From Clostridiales bacterium (GTDB lineage: Bacteria > Bacillota > Clostridia > Oscillospirales > Oscillospiraceae), in contig VSNB01000018.1 of NCBI GenBank assembly GCA_009774055.1, positions 1 to 21,413 on the forward strand: a stretch of DNA of 21,413 bases, given 5' to 3'. Shown here in pieces: positions 14,777-21,413 of this stretch (position 1 is its first letter; every line of letters starts with the position of its first letter). The position numbers and the translations under genes are program-made. Under the pieces are notes generated by a model. That model was given only the letters and a program-made list of their open reading frames with translations. It made no database searches and was not told the DNA's origin.

Positions 14777-16138
14777 ATGGTCAAATTATGGAACGGGGAG
14801 GACGTCCAATGGCGTCTGACCCTGCAGCTGGACGGCAAGGCGGGAACGCTGGAGCTGGGCGATGAGCCCCGGCAGATGCTGGTTCGGCTGGGTGAAAAGG
14901 AAAAGCTGACGGCGGAAGAACTGCGCCGCGCCGCCGCCAAGGCGGCGGGACAGGTGAAGAGCCTGGGCGGAGACGCCGCGCTGCTGGATGCCGCCCCCGC
15001 GGTGGAGGCCCTGGGCGGCGAAGGGCTGGCGGCCCTGATCCAGGGCTTTGAGCTGGCACTTTACCGGCAGGAGAACTGGAAGCAGGAGAAGAAGGAGGAC
15101 AAGGCCCCCGATCTCTGGCTTACCGGAACGGAGGGCGTGGATGCCGAAAAGATCCTGGCGGAAACCGGAGCGATGGACCGCTGGGTCTGCTTTGCCAGGG
15201 ACCTGGCGAACCGCCCCGGCAACAAGCTGACGCCGGACATGCTGGCGAAGGCTGTGACCGGCGCCGTGGGGAACCTGCCTGTGGAGGCCCAGGTGCTGGA
15301 TGAAAACGAGACGAGGGCCCTGGGTATGGAGGCGTTCCACGCCGTGGGAGACAGCTCCGCCAATCCGCCCCGGCTGATTGTCCTGCGCTATCGCGGCGGC
15401 AAGGAGGGGGACGCGCCCATCGTCCTGGTGGGCAAGGGCGTGTGCTTCGACTCCGGCGGCTACAGCCTCAAGAGGAGCATGCGGGGCATGAAGGGCGATA
15501 TGGCCGGCGGCGCGGCGGTGTGCGGGGCGATTCTGGCCCTGGCGGAAAACCGGGTCCCGGTGAACGTGACGGCGGTGATTCCCGCAGTGGAAAACCGCAT
15601 CTCGCCCGCCAGCTTCCTGCCGGACGACGTGATCGGCTCCATGTCCGGCAAGACCATTGAGATCGGGAGCACCGATGCGGAGGGACGGCTGATTCTGGCG
15701 GATGCGATCACCTACTCCATCCAGAAGGAGAACGCCTGTAAAGTAGTAGACATTGCCACTCTGACCGGTGCGATTGGAGGGATGCTGGGCGGCGTGGCCG
15801 CCGGCGTGATGGCCAACGACGATGGATTTTACGCCGAGCTCCAGGCGGCGGCGGACCGCAGCGGGGAGAAATTCTGGCGGATGCCGGATTATCCGGAGTA
15901 CAAGCAGCTGATTGAGAGTCCGGTAGCGGATCTGTACAACTCCAGCGACGGATGCGGGGCCATCGCGGCGGGACTGTTCCTGGGGGCTTTTGCTGAGGGG
16001 ACGCCGTGGATTCACCTGGACATCGCCGGCACCGGCCACTCCGGGAAGCAAAGCCAGCCTTATCAGCCCAAGGGGGCGACCGGCATGGGTGTTACAACCT
16101 TGTACCAGCTGTGCGCAGGGATGGCGGAAAAGGCGTAA
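14777..16138 (+). CDS. M17 leucyl aminopeptidase family protein
   Basis: A 453-residue cytosolic metallo-aminopeptidase of the M17 (PepA/leucine aminopeptidase) family. It trims N-terminal residues from peptides with two zinc or manganese ions. Ligands equivalent to those of E. coli PepA are visible: Lys220 and Asp225 in VGKGVCFDSGG, catalytic Lys232, Asp241 in MKGDMAGGAAV, and Asp300 and Glu302 with catalytic Arg304 in STDAEGRLILADA. The usual NTDAEGR begins with Ser here. The N-terminal 150 residues are the divergent macro-like domain. The ATG has AGGTGAGGA upstream. It starts 22 bases after the HD-GYP gene and is probably cotranscribed with it, though a functional tie is not obvious. It is followed by a hairpin shared with the convergent gene. 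Confidence 0.92.
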   Translation: MVKLWNGEDVQWRLTLQLDGKAGTLELGDEPRQMLVRLGEKEKLTAEELRRAAAKAAGQVKSLGGDAALLDAAPAVEALGGEGLAALIQGFELALYRQENWKQEKKEDKAPDLWLTGTEGVDAEKILAETGAMDRWVCFARDLANRPGNKLTPDMLAKAVTGAVGNLPVEAQVLDENETRALGMEAFHAVGDSSANPPRLIVLRYRGGKEGDAPIVLVGKGVCFDSGGYSLKRSMRGMKGDMAGGAAVCGAILALAENRVPVNVTAVIPAVENRISPASFLPDDVIGSMSGKTIEIGSTDAEGRLILADAITYSIQKENACKVVDIATLTGAIGGMLGGVAAGVMANDDGFYAELQAAADRSGEKFWRMPDYPEYKQLIESPVADLYNSSDGCGAIAAGLFLGAFAEGTPWIHLDIAGTGHSGKQSQPYQPKGATGMGVTTLYQLCAGMAEKA

Positions 16139-16176
16139 GTTTCGCTTTGGCTTAGCGCGCAATTATAAAATAAAAA

Positions 16177-16217
16177 CAGACAGGCCGCTTGTCCAATGAG
16201 GGCGAGCGGCCTGTCTG
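16177..16217. terminator. Terminator between the aminopeptidase and MBL-like genes
   Basis: A 13-base-pair perfect stem (CAGACAGGCCGCT / AGCGGCCTGTCTG) has a 15-base loop. On the minus strand it is followed by TTTTTATTTTATAA, so it is a good terminator for the minus-strand gene. It also blocks the plus-strand operon less strongly. Confidence 0.85.
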
Positions 16218-16280
16218 CGCGCGGTCCATTTTAATGACAGCCCTCCCCCAGACTTTGCCGGAGGGAGAGCCTGTACAGCG

Positions 16281-17072
16281 TCAGCTGAAGAAAAACCCTG
16301 TGGTCATGTCCAGATAATTTTCCCCGCTGTAAGCCGGAAACCGCTTCCGGACAGCGCTTTTGAAGGCGTCCCCGTCGGCACAGGAGGAGGCAATGGTTTT
16401 CAGTTGCTCCAGGTAGCGGATCTTGGCTTCCGCGTCTTTCAGATCCTCCGGGGTGTAGTGGGAGGTGAGGATCAGGTCGTAGCCTGCCTTGATATAGCCT
16501 TGCAGCTGGGCGATCATGGCGTCAGCGTGGCCGGATCCAGCTACGATGGAGTGGCAGTCGTGACCCAGCATGTGCGTGTAGACCGCGTTGATTTCGGGAA
16601 TCTCCACGTCAAAAGCCTCCGCCGTCTGATGAATGACGAACCGGATGCCGCCAATGATTGCCTCACCCTCGGAAAGAGTGTGGGTGATAGGGTGGATGGA
16701 ACTGTCGAAGTCACCGACAAAGACGGCGGAGAACTGGTCGATTAGGGCTTTGCCGCCGCCGCTGCGGGCATACTCTGCGGCGTTGGCAGTGGCGTATTTG
16801 GGGGCGTCCGGCAGGAAAGAGGCGCCTGCGCCGTGGTAGGCCGCCAGCACGCCGGCCACGTTCCGCCCGGACAAATACTCATTCAGCGCGGCCACGCTGC
16901 TGATGAAGCAAGGGGATTCAATGGCCACGAACGTCCCCGCCTTCTCTACCAGAAACACCTCGTCAGCCAGCGGGTCGCCGGTCTGATAGGCGTGGAGCGT
17001 CACGCCGCCGAAATCATAGATGTGCATTTCGCCTTGAGCCAGCCGGACGGTGGTAAAGTCTTTCTTGTTCAT
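16281..17072 (-). CDS. Metallo-beta-lactamase-fold-like protein without the zinc motif
   Basis: A 263-residue cytoplasmic protein. The order of short strands and loops (IYDFGGVTLHAYQTG, EVFLVEKAGTFVAIESP, then AGVLAAYHGAGASF, a middle FVGDF and a late LILTSHYTPED) suggests the MBL hydrolase fold. The HxHxDH zinc motif expected after the third strand is missing: only His80 remains in AAYHGAGASF. HMLGHDCHSIVAGSGHAD (about residues 190-210) holds other histidines that could take over. The start at 17072 is chosen because GGAGGT lies 7 bases upstream; longer in-frame starts at 17087 and beyond would include that site. It is divergent from an HxlR regulator, which probably controls it. Family assignment is moderate, and catalytic function is unknown. 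Confidence 0.65.
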   Translation of the reverse strand: MNKKDFTTVRLAQGEMHIYDFGGVTLHAYQTGDPLADEVFLVEKAGTFVAIESPCFISSVAALNEYLSGRNVAGVLAAYHGAGASFLPDAPKYATANAAEYARSGGGKALIDQFSAVFVGDFDSSIHPITHTLSEGEAIIGGIRFVIHQTAEAFDVEIPEINAVYTHMLGHDCHSIVAGSGHADAMIAQLQGYIKAGYDLILTSHYTPEDLKDAEAKIRYLEQLKTIASSCADGDAFKSAVRKRFPAYSGENYLDMTTGFFFS

Positions 17073-17182
17073 GATGTGTACCTCCATGGATGCGTTTGTT
17101 TGCGGCGGGGCGTTCCCCGTCCTTGTGTCTGCATCATACGACATCAAAAACCATTTGAAAAGTACGCACAATTTTGTGGCAT

Positions 17183-17214
17183 AGTTACCTGAGCGTAACA
17201 ATTGGGCAGTTACC
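17183..17214. promoter_or_regulatory. Candidate HxlR operator
   Basis: An inverted repeat GTTAC-CTGAGC-GTAAC (17184-17199) is followed by a further AGTTACC (17208-17214) spaced 25 bases from the first AGTTACC (17183-17189). It lies in the intergenic region between the MBL-like gene and the HxlR gene, as expected for an operator of a winged-helix dimer. The match is visual only. Confidence 0.4.
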
Positions 17215-17283
17215 AAGAGGAAACGATTGTGTGGTTTCAAGGAGTCCCCTCTTTTCCTGGATGGTAAAAATTTTTCTTACAAC

Positions 17284-17313
17284 TTGACCTCAGTATGGGA
17301 GATACGGTAAAAT
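17284..17313 (+). promoter_or_regulatory. Promoter of the HxlR gene
   Basis: TTGACC (17284-17289) and TAAAAT (17308-17313) are separated by 18 bases, about 60 bases before the start. The 301-base gap 17073-17373 otherwise holds only the candidate operator and AT-rich sequence. Confidence 0.6.
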
Positions 17314-17373
17314 AGGGCTGTACAGCATTTTATAGCAATTGCGATAGAAACCAATGGACAGGAGGATATGACG

Positions 17374-17703
17374 ATGGAAGCGAGAATTTTGCCGGCCTGC
17401 CCAGTGGAAACAACGCTGACCCTGATCAGCAACAAGTGGAAGGTGTTGATTATCCGCGATTTGCTGCCGGGGACAAAACGGTTTGGGGAATTGAAGAAAT
17501 CCATTGGCAGTGTGAGCCAGAAGGTATTGACCGCCCAGCTTCGGCAGATGGAGGAGAGCGGCCTGCTGACAAGGACAGTCTATCCGGAGGTACCGCCACG
17601 GGTTGAATACACATTGACGGAGCTGGGCCAGAGCTTGCGTCCGGTTTTAGATGCGTTGAAGAATTGGGGGGAAGAGTATAAAGCGAAAATGTCGGGCGAA
17701 TAG
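17374..17703 (+). CDS. HxlR-family winged helix-turn-helix regulator
   Basis: A 109-residue DNA-binding protein of the HxlR (DUF24/MarR-like) family, whose members often sense electrophiles or redox stress through an N-terminal Cys. CPVETTLTLISNKWKVLIIRDL at residues 9-30 has the conserved Cys9. GTKRFGELKKSIGSVSQKVLTAQLRQMEESGLL is the recognition and wing helix region, and RVEYTLTELGQSL follows. The second ATG (17374) is chosen because AGGAGG (17360-17365) is 8 bases from it but only 2 bases from the first ATG at 17368. It is divergent from the MBL-like gene, which fits the usual arrangement of the regulator beside its target. The neighbouring DNA is less GC-rich than the rest of the window. 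Confidence 0.9.
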   Translation: MEARILPACPVETTLTLISNKWKVLIIRDLLPGTKRFGELKKSIGSVSQKVLTAQLRQMEESGLLTRTVYPEVPPRVEYTLTELGQSLRPVLDALKNWGEEYKAKMSGE

Positions 17704-17849
17704 GAAGACGTCAGGAGCGGGTGTCAAACTGTCAGTCCAGGCTGCTTTACATAACGGGTTGATCCAGCAGCAGGGATGTGCCGTCTGTATCTGCCGAACT
17801 GCCGTCAGTATTTTTGAGGATTGCTATAAGTTTAACGGAGGCGGGACAT

Positions 17850-18563
17850 ATGAATATGGAAGATTACAGGGAATATGTTTCGACAGAAACGATGATGGGG
17901 CCAAACAGCGTAAGGATATTAGCGGAGCTGTTGGACAAATATCCGCTGCGGCTTGCCTCTGATGATCTGATTCTCGACTTGGGATGCGGGACAGGACTGA
18001 CAAGTCTTTGTATTGCGAAAGAAACCGGAGCGAGAGTTTTTGCCAATGATCTGTGGATAAGCGCGGAAGACAATGGGACACGTTTTGCCGAATGGGGTGT
18101 GAAAGATCGGATCACGCCGGTTTGTGAGGATGCGAACCATCTTCATTTTGAAGAAAGGCAGTTTCGCGCTTTGGTCAGCATCGACTCTTATCACTATTTT
18201 GCAGGAAGTAAGGGATTTTTCCAGGAGAAGATTTTGCCGTTTATGAGAGATGATGGCGTGGTCTTGATTGGAATCCCTGGTCTGAAAGATCCGTATACAG
18301 GCCGCGCCGAGGAACTCCTCTCCGATTGGCTGGGGGACGACGCCTATATGTTCAAAAGCCCAAAGCGTTGGAAAGAGCTGATCGGCGGCGGAGAAAGAAT
18401 TGAGTCGGTGAAAACGTGGGAAATGGATTGCTTTGGCGCCGCGTGGGCCGACTGGCTTGCAGCCAATACTCCATATGCCCTCGGCGATAAGGAGTATTTT
18501 GAAACCACCATTAAGCCGTATACCTGTTTTGTGGGCATCTATGTCAAGCTGAAAAAGGCTTGA
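17850..18563 (+). CDS. SAM-dependent class I methyltransferase
   Basis: A 237-residue Rossmann-fold methyltransferase, cytoplasmic. Motif I is LILDLGCGTGL (Gly-rich loop at residues 43-49). The acidic loop NDLW ends the second strand, and SIDSYHYFAGSKGFFQ and VVLIGIPGLKDPYTG fit motifs III-IV. Residues 1-30 are a helical lid. The ATG at 17850 has GGAGG 8 bases upstream; 24 additional in-frame residues upstream lack a ribosome site. The substrate cannot be told from sequence; a small-molecule acceptor is likely because no tRNA or rRNA domain is fused. It lies 146 bases after HxlR on the same strand and may share its control. The codon use is more AT-rich than the glycolytic genes, suggesting transfer with HxlR. 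Confidence 0.85.
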   Translation: MNMEDYREYVSTETMMGPNSVRILAELLDKYPLRLASDDLILDLGCGTGLTSLCIAKETGARVFANDLWISAEDNGTRFAEWGVKDRITPVCEDANHLHFEERQFRALVSIDSYHYFAGSKGFFQEKILPFMRDDGVVLIGIPGLKDPYTGRAEELLSDWLGDDAYMFKSPKRWKELIGGGERIESVKTWEMDCFGAAWADWLAANTPYALGDKEYFETTIKPYTCFVGIYVKLKKA

Positions 18564-18592
18564 TAATGCGAAACCCAGGTTCCGGATGATCG

Positions 18593-18624
18593 GGCGGCCG
18601 CCTTCGGCAGGCGGTCGCCGTTTT
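18593..18624 (+). terminator. Terminator after the methyltransferase
   Basis: GGCGGCCGCCT and AGGCGGTCGCC form an 11-base-pair stem with one G-T pair and loop TCGGC, followed by GTTTT. It starts about 30 bases after the stop. Confidence 0.75.
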
Positions 18625-18688
18625 CGGTGATTTACGGAAAAGAGAGATTGGCAATCCGAAGGAAGATTTGAAAAGTGGAAATTTCCCG

Positions 18689-18717
18689 TTGACCCCGCCG
18701 CAGAAGAATAGTAGAAT
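18689..18717 (+). promoter_or_regulatory. Promoter of the helicase gene
   Basis: TTGACC (18689-18694) and TAGAAT (18712-18717) are separated by exactly 17 bases and lie about 40 bases upstream of the ATG at 18759. Confidence 0.65.
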
Positions 18718-18758
18718 AGACCTTGAGAAAATTTAGGAAAGAGAGAACGGATATACTC

Positions 18759-21221
18759 ATGATACAAGATTTCCATCAGCGCTACATAGCCGCCCGCCGG
18801 GCTGTCATTGCCCGGCGTTACCATCGCATGAATCCCCGGCAGCTGGAAGCTGTGCTGGCTGCGGAGGGCCCCCTGCTGCTGCTGGCTGGGGCAGGCAGCG
18901 GCAAAACCACCGTGCTTATCAACCGGGTGGACAATCTCCTCACCTTCGGTCGGGGCAGCGATACCGAAGAGGTCCCGGAATGGGCCGGGGAGGAGGAGCT
19001 GGCCTTTCTGGAGGGCTTCCCGGAGGACCCTTCCCCGGAGGACTGGGGGGAGGCTGTGCGGCTGTGCGCTGTGGAGCCTGCCGTGCCTTGGTCGGTGATC
19101 GCCATCACCTTCACCAACAAGGCTGCCGGAGAGCTGAAGGAGCGGCTGGAGCGGATGTGCGGCACAGCCGCCCGGGACATCTGGGCCGCCACCTTCCACT
19201 CCGCCTGCATCCGCATCCTGCGCCGGGACGTGGAGAAGCTGGGCGCTGGGTTTGATGGCAATTTTACGATCTACGACACCGATGACAGCAAGCGGGTCAT
19301 CAAAGACATCCTGAAGGACCTGGGGCTGAACGACAAGGAGTTCCAGCCACGCTCGGTGCTGTCCATTATCTCCAACGCCAAGGATAAGGACTGGTCCCCG
19401 GACCAGTTTTCCCAGGAAATGAAGTCCTCCCGCGACTGGCGGATGCCCCGGATCGCGGAGATCTATGCAGGCTACCAGCGCCGCCTCCGGGAGGCCAACG
19501 CCATGGACTTCGATGATATCATCCTCCACACCGTCCATCTGCTGCAGAAGGACGAGGAGGTGCGGTCCTTCTACCAGCGGAAGTTCCGGTATGTGCTCAT
19601 CGACGAGTACCAGGACACCAACCACCTGCAATACCTGCTGGCCCGGCTGCTGGCGGGCGGGTATGAGAACATCTGCGTGGTGGGAGACGACGACCAGTCC
19701 ATTTACCGCTTCCGAGGGGCCAATATTGAGAACATTTTGAGCTTTGAGAAGCAGTATGACCAGTGCCGCACTATCCGCTTGGAGCAGAACTACCGCTCCA
19801 CACAGAATATCCTGGACGCGGCCAACACGGTGATCCGGAACAATACCGGGCGCAAGGGCAAGACCCTCTGGACCGAATCCGGACCGGGGGACAAGGTGCT
19901 GGTCAAGACCATATTCAACGAATCCGACGAGGCCAACTTTGTTGCGGGCAAAATTCTGGAGAGCTACGGCCGGGGAGAGAGCTGGAAGGATAATGCCATC
20001 CTCTACCGGATGAACGCCCAGTCCAACGCGCTGGAAATGGCCCTCAAGCGCAACGGCATTCCCTACCGGGTATACGGCGGCATGAAGTTTTTCGACCGTG
20101 CGGAGGTCAAGGACATGCTGGCGTACCTGTGCGTCATCAACAATCCCATGGACGATCTGCGGCTGAGGCGGATCATCAACGTACCCACACGGGGGATTGG
20201 CGGCGCCACCGTGGACAAGGCCGCCCAGCTGGCCGTCAGCGAGGGAAAGAGCCTCTGGGAGGTCATGTGCCGTGCGGACGAGTATCCTACCCTTAAGTCC
20301 GTGGCTGGCAAGCTAAAGAGCTTCACAGCGATGATACAGGAACTGCGGGAGCAGGAAGAGACACTGGAACTGCCCGATTTGTACGACGCGGTCTGTGAGA
20401 AGAGCCAGTACATCAAGGTACTGGAGGAGAAGAACGATATGGAAAGCCGGGGCCGTATCGAGAACGTGCAGGAGCTGCGCTCCAGTATCATTGGCTTCCT
20501 GGAGGGGGATCCGGATATTGCCTCTCTGGCGGGCTTTCTGGACAGTGTGGCGTTATATACGGACCTGGACGATTCGGTCGACAGCGATAACTGCGTGTCC
20601 CTCATGACCATGCACTCCGCCAAGGGGCTGGAATTCCCCAACGTGTACGTAGTGGGCATGGAGGAAGGCGTTTTCCCCAGCGGCCGGGCCACAGGGGAGA
20701 GTGAGGAGATGGAGGAGGAGCGCCGGCTGTGCTATGTGGCTATGACCCGGGCCCGGGAGCGGCTGACAATGACCACCGCCCGCCAGCGGATGCTCTACGG
20801 CCGTACCAGCAACAATCTGCCCTCCCGGTTTCTGGAGGAGCTTCCGGCGGAGCCCATCGACTGGCAGGGAAAGACGGAGCCCCGCTCCGCCAGCCGCTGG
20901 GGAGAGGAGGAGGCAACTGTCGGCTCCCTTGCGGGAGACGGCGGCCAGAGTCAGAACCAAAGCCAGAGGCCGTCCTTCGGGACAGGGCGTCCGCCCCGTC
21001 CCCGGCGGGACCCGGGGTACACGGCCCCCGCCGGGTCTGGGTCTTCCGGCTTGCTGCATTTGGAGAAGGGGGATATGATTTCCCACCGGACCTTTGGGCA
21101 GGGGATGGTTTTGTCCATTCGGCCCATGGGGAATGACGCTTTGATTGAGGTGGCTTTCGATAGCGTCGGTACTAAGAAGTTGATGCTCAAGGTGGCTGGG
21201 GCGCACATTACGAAGCTTTAA
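18759..21221 (+). CDS. pcrA: UvrD/PcrA-type ATP-dependent 3'-5' DNA helicase
   Basis: An 820-residue superfamily 1A helicase that unwinds DNA in repair, replication restart and RNA polymerase removal. Motifs in order are Walker A GAGSGKT (44-50), Ia TFTNKAAGELKERL, II DEYQDTN, III GDDDQSIYRFRGA, IV LEQNYRST, V VSLMTMHSAKGLEFPNVYVVG and VI EEERRLCYVAMTRARERL. The C-terminal tail (FGQGMVLSIRPMGNDALIEVAF...) is the Tudor-like RNA-polymerase-binding domain typical of PcrA. There are about 23 extra residues at the N-terminus and about 45 inserted acidic residues between motifs I and Ia (about 60-107). The ATG at 18759 is chosen after the promoter; the ribosome site is weak (AGGAAAGAGAG upstream). 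An in-frame TTG at 18723 is the alternative start. The call as PcrA rather than UvrD or RecD-like is firm from length and tail. Confidence 0.95.
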   Translation: MIQDFHQRYIAARRAVIARRYHRMNPRQLEAVLAAEGPLLLLAGAGSGKTTVLINRVDNLLTFGRGSDTEEVPEWAGEEELAFLEGFPEDPSPEDWGEAVRLCAVEPAVPWSVIAITFTNKAAGELKERLERMCGTAARDIWAATFHSACIRILRRDVEKLGAGFDGNFTIYDTDDSKRVIKDILKDLGLNDKEFQPRSVLSIISNAKDKDWSPDQFSQEMKSSRDWRMPRIAEIYAGYQRRLREANAMDFDDIILHTVHLLQKDEEVRSFYQRKFRYVLIDEYQDTNHLQYLLARLLAGGYENICVVGDDDQSIYRFRGANIENILSFEKQYDQCRTIRLEQNYRSTQNILDAANTVIRNNTGRKGKTLWTESGPGDKVLVKTIFNESDEANFVAGKILESYGRGESWKDNAILYRMNAQSNALEMALKRNGIPYRVYGGMKFFDRAEVKDMLAYLCVINNPMDDLRLRRIINVPTRGIGGATVDKAAQLAVSEGKSLWEVMCRADEYPTLKSVAGKLKSFTAMIQELREQEETLELPDLYDAVCEKSQYIKVLEEKNDMESRGRIENVQELRSSIIGFLEGDPDIASLAGFLDSVALYTDLDDSVDSDNCVSLMTMHSAKGLEFPNVYVVGMEEGVFPSGRATGESEEMEEERRLCYVAMTRARERLTMTTARQRMLYGRTSNNLPSRFLEELPAEPIDWQGKTEPRSASRWGEEEATVGSLAGDGGQSQNQSQRPSFGTGRPPRPRRDPGYTAPAGSGSSGLLHLEKGDMISHRTFGQGMVLSIRPMGNDALIEVAFDSVGTKKLMLKVAGAHITKL

Positions 21222-21256
21222 TTGCCGCCGCTGCGCGGTGGCACGACCTTTAATCT

Positions 21257-21273
21257 GCGGCCCTGGGGGCCGC
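21257..21273 (+). other. GC-rich hairpin downstream of the helicase
   Basis: GCGGCCC and GGGCCGC form a stem over a short loop in a tail that is otherwise pyrimidine-rich. There is a CTTTCTTCTTTC tract some 20 bases later rather than a T-run directly after the stem. Confidence 0.4.
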
Positions 21274-21314
21274 GGCCGCTCCTTTCTTCTTTCTTCGTTG
21301 AAGATTGTTTCGTA

Positions 21315-21341
21315 CCGCCTCTGCAGGGCGGGGGGCTTTTT
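21315..21341 (+). terminator. Possible terminator downstream of the helicase
   Basis: CCGCC (21315-21319) and GGCGG (21327-21331) form a short stem, followed by GGGG, then CTTTTT. A second GCCGCC/GGCGGC hairpin (21342-21358) follows immediately, so this 190-base tail is a run of hairpins without a gene. Confidence 0.5.
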
Positions 21342-21363
21342 GCCGCCTCGCCGGCGGCGGGGC

Positions 21364-21389
21364 CTTCTTTTCGCGCGAGCGAAAAGAAG
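21364..21389. repeat. Perfect palindrome at window end
   Basis: CTTCTTTTCGC and GCGAAAAGAAG form a perfect 11-base-pair stem with loop GCGA. It is flanked by further GC-rich hairpins and looks like an intergenic repeat of the kind that recurs in related genomes, but copy number cannot be judged here. Confidence 0.6.
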
Positions 21390-21413
21390 CAACGATTCTG
21401 CGACGGCCACATC

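Noticed and set aside
12661..14940. 759-residue open frame on the minus strand
   Set aside because: It spans the kinase end, the whole HD-GYP gene and the start of the aminopeptidase on the other strand. It has no recognisable motif and no ribosome site.
16241..16265. CCCTCC/GGAGGG hairpin after the MBL-like gene
   Set aside because: The stem is short and has no T-tract; the 16177-16217 hairpin with its T-rich tail is the better terminator.
17919..19631. 570-residue open frame on the minus strand
   Set aside because: It crosses the methyltransferase and the helicase on the other strand, and its translation has no family motif.
1..21413. CRISPR array, insertion sequence, integrase or tRNA gene
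   Set aside because: No regularly spaced repeats, transposase or integrase motifs, or tRNA cloverleaf with a TTCRA loop were seen in any part of the window.

Overview
The window looks like a chromosomal segment of a GC-rich, low-oxygen Firmicute. It is most likely a gut Clostridia of the Oscillospiraceae/Ruminococcaceae type (Flavonifractor, Lawsonibacter or Oscillibacter-like). The evidence is strong GGAGG ribosome sites, frequent GTG starts, GC-rich third codon positions, an acetate kinase with an adjacent TmcAL/YlbM gene, and a PcrA helicase with a Clostridia-style N-terminal extension. The genus is an inference; no rRNA or tRNA gene is present to settle it. I see no insertion sequence, integrase, phage gene or CRISPR array.

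Layout. 1-645 (minus) is the 5' part of a GlmU-like hexapeptide-repeat protein whose uridylyltransferase half is short and lacks the nucleotide-binding loop. It is divergent from trmL (945-1442), which is followed by three lower-glycolysis genes on the same strand: pgk (1506-2783), tpiA (2954-3727) and gpmI (3993-5501). The gpmI gene sits behind a long structured leader and ends in a clear intrinsic terminator. gap and eno are not here. Then come a MerR/GyrI-domain regulator (5648-6622) and a convergent SDR oxidoreductase (6687-7430, minus), separated by a bidirectional-looking hairpin. Upstream of the SDR is an AT-rich block of nested palindromes (7458-7584). ackA (7637-8824, minus) lies beyond it, divergent from a tmcAL-lipoprotein pair (9012-11044) whose stop and start codons overlap.

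The next unit (11223-16138) is a probable operon of a membrane-free hybrid histidine kinase, a helical protein ending in a variant HD-GYP domain, and an M17 aminopeptidase. After a terminator comes a lower-GC cassette: an MBL-fold-like protein without the usual zinc motif (16281-17072, minus), a divergent HxlR regulator (17374-17703) and a SAM methyltransferase (17850-18563). The window closes with pcrA/uvrD-type helicase (18759-21221) and a tail of GC-rich hairpins.

How the genes fit together. pgk-tpiA-gpmI and ackA are central carbon and acetate-forming energy metabolism. TmcAL consumes acetate and ATP to modify the elongator tRNA-Met, and TrmL methylates the tRNA wobble base, so both are translation-tuning genes. 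The most unusual parts are the kinase/HD-GYP pair, the degenerate GlmU, the metal-motif-less MBL protein with its HxlR partner, and the palindrome block upstream of the SDR gene. None of these is proven to be a new system; each is offered with a test.
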